Source of the DNA: Pectobacterium peruviense
Lineage (GTDB): Bacteria > Pseudomonadota > Gammaproteobacteria > Enterobacterales > Enterobacteriaceae
DNA length: 64,000 nt
NCBI RefSeq assembly: GCF_002847345.1
Contig: NZ_LXFV01000013.1
Span: 1-64,000, forward strand
Reading direction: 5' to 3'
Shown here one piece after another: positions 45,046 to 53,962 of this stretch. Both the position numbers and the translations under genes were made by a program. The notes under the pieces were generated by a model. It saw only the letters and a program-made list of their open reading frames with translations. It ran no database searches and had not been told where the DNA came from. Each line of letters starts with the position of its first letter. Within the stretch, counting starts at the first letter, position 1.

Positions 45046-45762
45046 TCAGACCACCTCTCTCAGGTTCTTCACGGAGAAAGAGGCAGACGATGGCTCCACA
45101 CTGGTCTGGAGTGCGCTGACATGAAAATCGTGCGCCTGCATCACGCTGTATACATCATGAGCGAAGTCATCCATATCCGCGACGGCCAGCTTGAGACGAC
45201 GCAAAAAGTAGTTGTAGATCAGCACCGCAGGAACCGCGACAGCGATCCCGACGCCGGTGGCTATCAGCGCATTACCAATCGGCCCTGCGACAGTGTCGAG
45301 GCTGGCAGAACCAGAAAGCCCGATTTCCTGCAACGCCGCCATAATGCCCCACACGGTGCCAAACAGGCCGATAAACGGCGACGTACTGCCAATGCTGGCC
45401 AACACCGCCAGCCCACTTTCCAGCGAACGACGTTCGCGTTGAATCTGCTGTTGCAGCGCGCGCTCAACCCTATCGGGCAGATGAATATTCAGAGCAAGCT
45501 GCCCGCTAATCCGCTTCGGCGCTTTGACCGCAGCCAGTGCCAGATTGGCGAGTGAACTGGGCTGCTTTGCGCTGGTTTCTGGCGTCTGGCTGACGTCATC
45601 CTGCTGCCAGAAAGCCTCGCGAAAGCGTCGATCGCGCCGCTGCGCACGTCCATATTGGACGAACTTCAGTAGCCCCAGCCCCCAGGTGACGAGAGAAAAC
45701 AGCAACAGCAACAGGATCACCGCACCTTCCGCAGAAAAGAGTTCAATGTGTCCAAGCGTCAT
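45046..45762 (-). CDS. exbB: ExbB/TolQ-family proton channel subunit
   Basis: 238 residues with three membrane segments (about 13-35, 120-145 and 160-185). The MotA/TolQ/ExbB core is ASIGSTSPFIGLFGTVWGIM and GPIGNALIATGVGIAVAVPA. The ATG at MTLGHIEL was chosen over a TTG two codons upstream. Lies between tonB and exbD. Confidence 0.92.
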   Translation of the reverse strand: MTLGHIELFSAEGAVILLLLLFSLVTWGLGLLKFVQYGRAQRRDRRFREAFWQQDDVSQTPETSAKQPSSLANLALAAVKAPKRISGQLALNIHLPDRVERALQQQIQRERRSLESGLAVLASIGSTSPFIGLFGTVWGIMAALQEIGLSGSASLDTVAGPIGNALIATGVGIAVAVPAVLIYNYFLRRLKLAVADMDDFAHDVYSVMQAHDFHVSALQTSVEPSSASFSVKNLREVV

Positions 45763-45772
45763 AACCAATACC

Positions 45773-46648
45773 TCATGAGTTCAGCGAAAAATCGACAGGA
45801 ACAACGACCCAGCCGCTAACCGGCTGACTGCCGCGACGCGCCGGAACAAAAGACCAGCGCAGCACCGTATCTCTGGCGGCCTCATCAAGTGACGGATAGC
45901 CGCTGGATTGATGAATACGAATGGTTTGCACCTTACCGTCGGCACGTACCTGCACGTTCAACAGCACGGTGCCTTCATAACCACGGCTAATCGCTACGTC
46001 GGGATAAGACGGTGCGGGATTATGCAGGTAGTCGGCATTGGCGAGCGGCGGTGTCAACGGTGCGTCAACGGGCTGCGCGACTGCATTTTGCGCCACAGGA
46101 GCGGGGGTTATCGGTGCCGTTGCAGATGCAGTTTCTTTCTGGGGTTGCGCGGTTGGTTTAGGCGCGGGAGTGCTCTTTTTCACCGGCGTCTTTTTCGGTA
46201 CAGGTTCAGGTTTTTTCTCCGGCACTTTTTTCTCCGGCACTTTTTTTTCAGGAACAGGGGGCAGCAATGCATTTTCATCCACCTGCGGCTCAGTTATCGT
46301 TGGTTCTTCCACCGGCTGTGGCGTCGGCACTTCAGGTTCTGCAATCGGAACAACCTCTTGCTGCACAGGCTCTGCCACCATAGAAACCAGTTCGACGCTG
46401 ACAGGCTGCGGCCGCGCAGGCACCGTCACGGGCGGCGGCGACGCGACGTTGAACAACGCCAGAACCCCAGCGTGCAATAACAGCGTCGCTCCCACCGCCA
46501 GCCAGCGCTCCGGCCGGGACGTGGGCGTCGTATTCAGATGCGGTAAGCGTTGCTGCGCCGCACTACTGACTCGGCTAGCATGCGGCGTTGGTTCCGGTGA
46601 ATAAGACCGGGGTATCGGCGCGGCTCCCGCATAGAGTAATTCCGTCAT
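45773..46648 (-). CDS. tonB: TonB energy transducer (island copy)
   Basis: 291 residues: one N-terminal membrane anchor preceded by basic residues (LLLHAGVLALFNVA, containing the His used by TonB for proton coupling), a long Pro/Glu/Lys-rich periplasmic spacer including VPEKKVPEKKVPEKK repeats, and a C-terminal TonB domain (PSYPDVAISRGYEGTVLLNV to VVVPVDF) that contacts receptors. ATG follows CAGGAGCAACC. First gene of the minus-strand arm; the chromosomal housekeeping tonB is presumably elsewhere. Confidence 0.93.
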   Translation of the reverse strand: MTELLYAGAAPIPRSYSPEPTPHASRVSSAAQQRLPHLNTTPTSRPERWLAVGATLLLHAGVLALFNVASPPPVTVPARPQPVSVELVSMVAEPVQQEVVPIAEPEVPTPQPVEEPTITEPQVDENALLPPVPEKKVPEKKVPEKKPEPVPKKTPVKKSTPAPKPTAQPQKETASATAPITPAPVAQNAVAQPVDAPLTPPLANADYLHNPAPSYPDVAISRGYEGTVLLNVQVRADGKVQTIRIHQSSGYPSLDEAARDTVLRWSFVPARRGSQPVSGWVVVPVDFSLNS

Positions 46649-47091
46649 GATGGTTGCTCCTGACAATATATCTTTATCGCTCTATTTCACGTTGCAGGTG
46701 TCAATGACGACGTCGCCTGAAATAGCATTGGGATAATCGATTCTTCCCGACTACTTAATAAAGTCAACGTATGTATCTGCATATCGATATTCATTTCATT
46801 CTTTATTTCTTTAATAAAGCGATAACGTTAATAATCGACACTCAGACTAAAGGTAAAAATTACCGACAGGCTAATGCATAGTTGGAATAGTTTTTTTTCG
46901 TTCGTTGCATACCGATGAAATAGACGATGAATACTGACTTAGCTATTTACTAAAAATAATAATGCTTTTTTTGTATTAGTCAGTTTATTGCCAAGCCTTT
47001 AAATGTGGTGCTGCACACGATATGACGCCGTTCGAAACAGGCGCAATAACACAATCCCTATTCATCGATTTCATTACTGGCGGGTAAAATA
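46649..47091. promoter_or_regulatory. Divergent control region of the TonB-linked island
   Basis: 443 bp, strongly AT-rich, between the tonB and binding-protein starts, which face away from each other. GTTGGAATAG followed by a T8 run and a second GCAT (46876-46911) recalls promoters of sulfur-starvation genes controlled by CysB/Cbl, but the match is loose. No ORF or large palindrome seen. Confidence 0.45.
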
Positions 47092-48099
47092 ATGACGACA
47101 TCAGGACGAAAATGGTTAGTAACCAGCTTATTGGCAATGGGTATGGCCTGGTCAGGCATCGCCTCAGCGATCACCGAGATTCGTATTGCCGCGCCAGACA
47201 TTGGCGCGGGTACAAAACCCAGCGGCGGTGGCTTACTCGATGTCATCCACAGTCAGAAGCTGCTGGAACGCGAGTTTAGCAAAGATGGGATCAGCGTGCG
47301 TTGGACGTTCATCAAAGGCGCGGGCCCCGTCATCAACGAAGCGTTTGGTAACCATCAGGTCGACGTGGCCTATCTGGGGGATTTAGCCAGCATTATTGGC
47401 CGTTCGCGCGGTCTGGATACCCGCGTGATCGCCGTAGCATCACGCGGTATCAATCACTATCTGGCGGTGGCGAAAGGCTCCGGCATTGAGAAAATCCCCG
47501 ATCTGAAAGGCAAACGCATCGGGCTCTTTCGTGGAACGGCGGGTGAGCTTTCCTTTGTCAGCGCGCTTGATTCGCAAGGTCTGAAACCCTCTGACGTTAA
47601 GCTGATCAATCTCGATTTCGCAGCGGCCAGCGCGGCGTTGGCTGCCGGACAGATTGATGCCACCTGGGGCGGCAGCAATACGCTTTCACTGCGGGATAAA
47701 GGGCTGGCAGACATTCCGCTATCCAGCCGCGATTTGAACGGTGCGGGTCAGCTCAGCGGCTTCCTGTTAGTCGATGAGAAATTTGCCAAAGGCAACGAGG
47801 ATATTCTTCGCCGCTTAGTCAAAGTTCAGCGAGAAGCGGCAAACTGGGCTAGCGACGACAAAAATAAAGATGAATTTATTCAACTCTTAGCTACTCAATC
47901 AGGTTACCCAGAAAATATATTACGCGTCGAATGGGATACATTGCCGCCATTAACTGAGCGTCTTTCGCCAGAATTGGATCCCGCCTTCGTAGAAAAATTA
48001 AAACGTGCCGTCACATTGGCCTATGAATCGCGCCTTATTCGACAACCTTTTGATGTTGATAAATGGCTGAATGATTCTTATCTAAAAGCAACGCAGTAA
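47092..48099 (+). CDS. NitT/TauT-type periplasmic binding protein (SsuA/AtsR-like)
   Basis: 335 residues: signal peptide with cleavage near GIASA, then an SBP fold with IRIAAPDIGAGTKPSGGGLL, WTFIKGAGPVINEAFGNHQVD (about 75-95) and LAAGQIDATWGGSN (about 183). Family members bind aliphatic sulfonates, taurine, nitrate or sulfate esters. It is the expected partner of the permease and ATPase on the opposite strand. First gene of the plus-strand arm, 85 bp before the receptor gene. Confidence 0.87.
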   Translation: MTTSGRKWLVTSLLAMGMAWSGIASAITEIRIAAPDIGAGTKPSGGGLLDVIHSQKLLEREFSKDGISVRWTFIKGAGPVINEAFGNHQVDVAYLGDLASIIGRSRGLDTRVIAVASRGINHYLAVAKGSGIEKIPDLKGKRIGLFRGTAGELSFVSALDSQGLKPSDVKLINLDFAAASAALAAGQIDATWGGSNTLSLRDKGLADIPLSSRDLNGAGQLSGFLLVDEKFAKGNEDILRRLVKVQREAANWASDDKNKDEFIQLLATQSGYPENILRVEWDTLPPLTERLSPELDPAFVEKLKRAVTLAYESRLIRQPFDVDKWLNDSYLKATQ

Positions 48100-48184
48100 C
48101 TTATTTCCCCCAAATATTATAACCCACGTATTGCCGTGATATTCACGGCAATCGGCAGCCTATTGACGACATTCGGAAGAAGCT

Positions 48185-50455
48185 ATGTATTTTAAAAAAC
48201 ACCAGCAGTATTTAAAAAAACACCAACGAAAAATAACGTCGGGCATTTTAATGAGCTGCGTCTTAACGCTTCCTGCTATAGCCCGAGCTGACGACCCGAA
48301 AATTACAACGAATAACGTTCCACCAACCGAGGCAACCACCGCCGCCCCCGTCCAGCTGAAACGCGTGAAAGTGAACGCTCAGCGTGCGACTGTTCAACCG
48401 CCGACTACACTGGCATCGGTAATTGACGGCAAAACGCTCGAAGAAGAGCGGATATACCGCTTTGAAGAGCTGTCACAGCTCGTGACAGGGCTGGATGTCG
48501 ATACCGTCGATGTGATGGATACTACCGTCACCATCCGTGGGATTGGCGACGGTGGCGAGAGCGGCACCAACATCGGTATGCCGGGCAGCGTGGGCCTGTT
48601 TGTCGATGGCGTCTACTTGTCCCGCCCCGGCGTTATCTCTAACGATTTGCTAGATATCGACAGCACCCGCGTGTTGAAAGGCCCGCAGGGCGCCGCCTAC
48701 GGCTTTAATACCACCGGCGGCGCGATTGATATTCGCACCCGCAAACCGACCTTCACACCCGAATATTCATTGGAACAATCATTCGGTCAACGCGGCTATC
48801 TGCAATCCAAACTGATGGCATCCGGGCTACTCAGCGACCACTGGGCAGGCCGCATCAACCTGTCACGTACCGAACGCGGTGGAAACGTCACGAATATCGA
48901 AAATGGCCATAAGCTCGGGGGCAGCACCAATAACGGCGTGCGCGGCCAGTTGCTGTATCAGCCGAATGACAGCTTTAGCCTCAGAATCACCGGCGACTAC
49001 AGCGATTCCACCCAACGTCCCGTTTCAGTTCTGGTGAGTGCAACCGACGCATTCCGCACCCGTGCGGAACAGACTGGCCTCAAGGTCGTCGGGGGTCGTC
49101 AGGTCGCGATGGATGACGAAAACGTGATTCGCGTGGCACAAGGCGGCGGCTCGGTAGAAGCCAACTGGAAACTGAAAAGCGGTTATAGCGTCAATTCACT
49201 GTCATCACTGCGCTATTTCCGTGTGTTACCCAGCACGGCGGATAACTGGAATATTCCGCTCTATCACGACAGCGGTGCTGACGTGCGCGATCGCGTCTGG
49301 TCGCAAAGCTTTTGGCTGGACTCACCCAAAGGCAATAAATTCGATTATTCGCTGGGCGTCGATTACTGGGGAGAGAACCTCGATACCGAGGCAAACAGTC
49401 GCTACTACAACGACAGCCGTGTCCAGACGTGGGTAGGCAGTGGCTATCGGAACATTAATGTCCAACGCGTTGGTACGTTAGATGACACCGTCTATTCCGC
49501 CTATGGCCGCGGAACCTGGCACGCTGCCGATAAGCTGGACGTCATTGTCGGCCTGCGACAGACCTACGAGAAAAAAGAGGGGACGTTTATCCGCAGAAAC
49601 CGCGCAAACTTTACCTCCGGCCCGCTCTCGCAAACCAACCGCCTGCCTTCTGGCTCCGTCAGTCTGAACTGGTTCGCCGCACCGAACGTCACCCCTTATG
49701 TCACAGTGGGCTACGGGGAAAAATCCGGCGGCCTGAACGTATCGTCCGGGGCTGCAAGGCAGTTGGGGATAGACTCACTGTACGTCGATCCAGAGAAAAC
49801 CCGTTCGGCAGAATTGGGCGTCAAGACACACTGGCTACAGCGCAAAGTAGAGTGGAATACCGCACTGTTCTGGAGTGTGGTCGAAGATTTCCAGAATAAT
49901 GCCTATGACGAGGAAACGGATACCAGCTACCTGATTAACGCCGGGAAATTCCGCTCACGCGGCGGGGAATCCCAACTGACGCTACGCCCGCTTGATGGCC
50001 TGAGTATCAGTCTCGCCGGTACTGTTCTGGATACCAACTACCTGAATTTCCCTAACGCCCGCTGCCCGGCAGAAATCTCCGCCGTCTCGTGCGATATGTC
50101 GGGAAAACGCGTCTTCAAATCTCCCACGCTGAGCTACAACACGCGCGTGCGCTATCAATGGGATACGCCAAATAACCTGCAAGCCTCAGTTTCCGGTCAA
50201 TGGTCATGGAGGAGCTGGGCCTACGGTACGCTTGATGATTCCGAGAGCAATCGCATTCCATCGTATGGCGTCCTGAATCTGTCTAGTGGCCTGAGCGGCA
50301 AGCAAGGCGACAACCGTTGGAACGTGTCGCTGTGGGTAAAAAATGCGTTGGATAAAAACTACTACCGCTCCGTCAGAGGTTCCAGCGCCACAACGGGCGT
50401 GATTGGCGAACCGCGCATGGTCGGGATCTCAGTCGGCTACGATTTCAAGGGCTGA
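48185..50455 (+). CDS. TonB-dependent outer-membrane receptor
   Basis: 756 residues: long N-terminal signal sequence (cleavage near ARADD), a short extension, a possible TonB box (VQLKRVKVNAQ, about 56-66), plug domain with VTIRGIGDGG and VLKGPQGAAYGFNTTGGAIDI (about 162-182), and a 22-strand barrel ending GISVGYDFKG. The fold resembles receptors of the FecA/SftP type; the ligand cannot be read. It lies between the binding protein and the lyase-like gene, so the ligand is probably the substrate or product of one of them. Confidence 0.9.
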   Translation: MYFKKHQQYLKKHQRKITSGILMSCVLTLPAIARADDPKITTNNVPPTEATTAAPVQLKRVKVNAQRATVQPPTTLASVIDGKTLEEERIYRFEELSQLVTGLDVDTVDVMDTTVTIRGIGDGGESGTNIGMPGSVGLFVDGVYLSRPGVISNDLLDIDSTRVLKGPQGAAYGFNTTGGAIDIRTRKPTFTPEYSLEQSFGQRGYLQSKLMASGLLSDHWAGRINLSRTERGGNVTNIENGHKLGGSTNNGVRGQLLYQPNDSFSLRITGDYSDSTQRPVSVLVSATDAFRTRAEQTGLKVVGGRQVAMDDENVIRVAQGGGSVEANWKLKSGYSVNSLSSLRYFRVLPSTADNWNIPLYHDSGADVRDRVWSQSFWLDSPKGNKFDYSLGVDYWGENLDTEANSRYYNDSRVQTWVGSGYRNINVQRVGTLDDTVYSAYGRGTWHAADKLDVIVGLRQTYEKKEGTFIRRNRANFTSGPLSQTNRLPSGSVSLNWFAAPNVTPYVTVGYGEKSGGLNVSSGAARQLGIDSLYVDPEKTRSAELGVKTHWLQRKVEWNTALFWSVVEDFQNNAYDEETDTSYLINAGKFRSRGGESQLTLRPLDGLSISLAGTVLDTNYLNFPNARCPAEISAVSCDMSGKRVFKSPTLSYNTRVRYQWDTPNNLQASVSGQWSWRSWAYGTLDDSESNRIPSYGVLNLSSGLSGKQGDNRWNVSLWVKNALDKNYYRSVRGSSATTGVIGEPRMVGISVGYDFKG

Positions 50456-50459
50456 TGTC

Positions 50460-53234
50460 ATGAACAAGATGACCTACTCACGCCGACGTTTCCTGCGCGA
50501 CAGTACGCTACTCACGCTGTCGGCACCGTTCTGGAAACCTGCGGTCGCCGCACCTCTTACAGCGGCCTCCAACCAAGCTAGCGATACCGTACCGCAGGTC
50601 AGCCTGCGCTGGCTGGACGGACAGATGCCTCACGCCTTCAGTGGCGTCACCTGGGGCGTACCCTGGCCGCAGGGGGCTGTACGCGGCGATAGCAACTTCC
50701 AGTTACACGGCACCCAGCAGCAGGTTTACGACCTGCAAAGCTGGCCGCTAGCGCGTTGGCCGGACGGTTCGATTAAATGGTCGGCACATGCTCTGGGCGG
50801 TGAGACACCGCCACAAGATACACTCGTTTTGCGGCCAACGGCCAAAGCAGGCGCGCCATCGGGTGTCGGGATGGTTAGCCAGCACGATCGCGGCTGGACA
50901 GTCGATACTGGCCATATTCGGTGCGTGATTCCACGTTCAGGCTCCCGCCTGATTGAAGAAGTCTGGCGGGATAACCGTCTGGCGTTAACCAACGGCAGGC
51001 TGGTATTGCGCATGCAGCGCGGTGCGGAGACGGGCAATACGCTGACGCAGGACACGTATCAGGGCGAGATCGAGACAGTTACGGTGGAGCAAAACGGGCC
51101 ACAGCGCACGGTGATTGCGCTACGCGGTACGCATCACACACAGCAGCAGGGGGTTACGCGCATCCCCTTTGTTATCCGGCTGTATAGCTATGCGAATACC
51201 GACTCGCTGCGCGTGGTACACACCCTGATCTATGACAACGATGACGATCGGCTCAGCCTGAAAGGGCTTGGGTTAGCGTTCGACATTCCACTAGAGGGGG
51301 AGTTGCACGATCGACACGTCCGCTTCGTCTCGGATCAAGGCGGGCTCTTTCGTGAAGCGGTACGCGGCCTGAGCGGCTTACGTCGCGATCCCGGTGCAGC
51401 CGTTATCGCGGCACAGCTGGCGGGGCAAGCCACGCCGCCGATAGCGGATTTTTCACCGGAGGTCGGCAAACGGCTGGATTACATCCCCGCGTTTGGCAGC
51501 TACCGCCTGACTCAGCACCACCCCGACGGTTTCCAGATCCACAAACGCACCACGGCTGGACAGGGTTGGCTGCTTTCCGCCACGGGCGAACGGGCGGCAG
51601 GCGTCGGCTATCTCGGCACGCCGAAAGGCGGCGTAGCGTTCGGCCTGCGCAATTTCTGGCAGAGTTACCCCGCCAGTCTGGAAATCGAAAATGCTCACAC
51701 TGACGTGGCAACCGTCACGCTGTGGCTGTGGTCGCCGTGGGCGGAACCGATGGATATGCGCTTTTATCATGACGGGCTGGGTCAGGATACCCATGACAAA
51801 CAGCGCGAAGGGCTGGCGATCACCTATGAGGACTATGAACCGGGCTTCGGCTCCGCAGTTGGCGTAGCGCGCACCAGCGAACTGTTTATCGATGTTCTGC
51901 CCGCGACGCCCGACGCGGAAAATCTGGTGAATCGAGCACGACGTATGCAGCAACCGCCGCTGCTGGTGGCAGATGCACAGGATTTGTACCGCGCACAGGC
52001 GTTTGGATCGATGTGGGCCCCCGCCTCTGCCGCAACACCTGCACGAACCAGTCTGGAGAAGCAGTTGGGAGCATATTTCGACGCCTACCAGCAGGAGATC
52101 GAGCAGCGAAAATGGTACGGCTTCTGGGATTTCGGTGACGTCATGCATACCTATGACAGCGACCGTCACGTCTGGCGCTACGATGTGGGCGGCTACGCAT
52201 GGGATAACTCAGAACTGAGTACCGATCTGTGGCTCTGGTATTACTTCCTGCACAGCGGGCGCGCCGAGGTGTTTCGTATCGCGGAAGCCATGACACGCCA
52301 CACCGGTGAGGTCGACGTGCACCATCTGGGACGTTTTAGTCCGCTGGGGTCGCGGCACAATGTCCGCCACTGGGGCGACAGCGCCAAACAGCTGCGTATT
52401 TCTACCGTCGCCAACCGCCGTTTTCTCTACTACCTCACCGCCGATGAGCGCATCGGTGAACTGATGGATGAACAAGTTGAGGCGCTGCGCACGCTAGGCA
52501 CGGTGCTACCGGGCCGCAAAATCGGCCAGACGCATCCCGATAACCCAAACCATATCAGTCTGGGTTTCGGCACCGACTGGGGTGCGGTCGCCGCCGCGTG
52601 GCTCACTGCCTGGGAACGCCACGGCGATCCCGCGATGCGCGAACGCTTGCTCAACAGTATGCAGACGCTGGCCGCCCAGCCGCACGGTTTTTTCACGGGC
52701 AGCGCCGCCATCGATCCCGATACCGGCAGATTTCTTCCCGCTCCTGCGGATCAGGTGGAAATCTCACACCTCAGCGCAGTGTTTGGTCTGACAGAAATCT
52801 GTAGCGAACTGATTGAGGTGCTGCCCGATCCCGACTTTAGACGGGCGTGGCTCGACTACTGTCGGCTGTATAACGATCCAGTCTCACTAAGCGCCGCCGT
52901 AGGTAAAACGGTGAAAAAGCTCAATCTGGCTCAAGGCCATGCCCGACTGACCGCCTTTGCCGCACGACAACTGAATGACAGTACGCTGGCGCAGCGCGCG
53001 TGGGCAGAATTTACCGCGGGCAGCGGCGGTATTGCCAACCCGACGCTCACGCAACGACGCCTGACGCCCCCTGAAGTGCTCTCCCCGATCAACGAGCCGG
53101 TGATTGACTCCACCATTGATAAACATTCCGGCAGTACCACGGCAACCAATCTGGCGACCAACGCCGTTGCCCAGTGGGGATTAACCGCCATCGCCCTACT
53201 GGCCGTGTTGGATGACATTCCTCCTTCTTCTTAA
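50460..53234 (+). CDS. Tat-exported exo-rhamnogalacturonan-lyase-family protein (PcRGLX/YetA-like)
   Basis: 924 residues. A twin-arginine signal (SRRRFLRD then a hydrophobic stretch and AVAA) predicts folded export to the periplasm. The N-terminal domain has VSLRWLDGQMPHAFSGVTWG, PWPQGAVRG and LARWPDGSIKWS (residues about 45-110), which I recognise as the PcRGLX/YetA-like beta-sandwich family; a central region and an alpha-helical C-terminal region follow. Fungal PcRGLX cleaves rhamnogalacturonan I; bacterial members are mostly untested. The ATG with AAGGG upstream was chosen; it starts 4 bp after the receptor stop. By eye it is GC-richer than neighbouring core genes. Confidence 0.8.
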   Translation: MNKMTYSRRRFLRDSTLLTLSAPFWKPAVAAPLTAASNQASDTVPQVSLRWLDGQMPHAFSGVTWGVPWPQGAVRGDSNFQLHGTQQQVYDLQSWPLARWPDGSIKWSAHALGGETPPQDTLVLRPTAKAGAPSGVGMVSQHDRGWTVDTGHIRCVIPRSGSRLIEEVWRDNRLALTNGRLVLRMQRGAETGNTLTQDTYQGEIETVTVEQNGPQRTVIALRGTHHTQQQGVTRIPFVIRLYSYANTDSLRVVHTLIYDNDDDRLSLKGLGLAFDIPLEGELHDRHVRFVSDQGGLFREAVRGLSGLRRDPGAAVIAAQLAGQATPPIADFSPEVGKRLDYIPAFGSYRLTQHHPDGFQIHKRTTAGQGWLLSATGERAAGVGYLGTPKGGVAFGLRNFWQSYPASLEIENAHTDVATVTLWLWSPWAEPMDMRFYHDGLGQDTHDKQREGLAITYEDYEPGFGSAVGVARTSELFIDVLPATPDAENLVNRARRMQQPPLLVADAQDLYRAQAFGSMWAPASAATPARTSLEKQLGAYFDAYQQEIEQRKWYGFWDFGDVMHTYDSDRHVWRYDVGGYAWDNSELSTDLWLWYYFLHSGRAEVFRIAEAMTRHTGEVDVHHLGRFSPLGSRHNVRHWGDSAKQLRISTVANRRFLYYLTADERIGELMDEQVEALRTLGTVLPGRKIGQTHPDNPNHISLGFGTDWGAVAAAWLTAWERHGDPAMRERLLNSMQTLAAQPHGFFTGSAAIDPDTGRFLPAPADQVEISHLSAVFGLTEICSELIEVLPDPDFRRAWLDYCRLYNDPVSLSAAVGKTVKKLNLAQGHARLTAFAARQLNDSTLAQRAWAEFTAGSGGIANPTLTQRRLTPPEVLSPINEPVIDSTIDKHSGSTTATNLATNAVAQWGLTAIALLAVLDDIPPSS

Positions 53235-53962
53235 TGCCGTCACCCGACAGCACGTTACAGGACATCACCATGATTGACCCTAGCTGTACTGAAAACACGC
53301 TCCTCCTCTCACCACAGGTAAACGGCACGCATGACATTATCGATTCCCCGCACCGTTCGGCGCTTATCTGGGCAACGGATTCCGCGGGTCAGCCGCTACA
53401 ATGGCAGGTGGAGCAGGAAGATCCTGACCGCACGGCGATCCAGACCACGCCAGAGCGTCTGACTCTGGAGAGCGCCGCTGGACTGACGCTTTGGCTAGAT
53501 GCCCCGCTCTCGGGCACCTATCGCATTGCCTTCACGCGGGAAATTCTGGTCGCGGATCGCCCCTATGACCGCGTGTCGGACCTGAATCAGTTCTGGGCTG
53601 CACGCGACCTGCACCACCCGAACCTGTTTACCCGGCACGGTAAGCTCAACGAATATGACAGCCTGAACTTGTACTATGTCGGCATGGGCGGCAACTGGAA
53701 CAGCACCACGCGCTTTCGTTATTACGATGGCCACGGCGAGCGCCTGCTGCTTGGCGAATACACCGATGCCACGCATCTGCTGCGTCCTAATCATCGCTAT
53801 CGCATCGTGATTGAAGTGGATCGGCGGGAAACACGTTTCTGGGTCGATGATGTGCTCTATTTCCACGCGAGCTACCCAAATACGCCTGCTCCGGGCTATT
53901 TCGGCTTTAGGACGGTATTTTCACGTCAGGAAATTAGCGAGTTCAGCATCACTCCGCTGTAA
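53234..53962 (+). CDS. DUF1961 (YesU-like) protein
   Basis: 242 residues, with a concanavalin-like beta-sandwich expected. The block VSDLNQFWAARDLHHPNLF, YYVGMGGNWNSTTRFRYYDG and EYTDATHLLRPNHRYRI (about 112-205) matches the DUF1961 family, whose best-known member is Bacillus subtilis YesU from the rhamnogalacturonan utilisation cluster. No signal peptide is visible, so it may act in the cytoplasm. The start codon overlaps the previous stop (TAATG); a second ATG at 53270 preceded by CAGGA is possible. Activity unknown. Confidence 0.8.
   Translation: MPSPDSTLQDITMIDPSCTENTLLLSPQVNGTHDIIDSPHRSALIWATDSAGQPLQWQVEQEDPDRTAIQTTPERLTLESAAGLTLWLDAPLSGTYRIAFTREILVADRPYDRVSDLNQFWAARDLHHPNLFTRHGKLNEYDSLNLYYVGMGGNWNSTTRFRYYDGHGERLLLGEYTDATHLLRPNHRYRIVIEVDRRETRFWVDDVLYFHASYPNTPAPGYFGFRTVFSRQEISEFSITPL

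Noticed and set aside
45908-46604. Frames antisense to tonB giving Arg-rich or Gly/Ser-rich proteins
   Set aside because: Low-complexity products caused by the Pro/Lys/Glu-rich spacer of TonB read backwards.
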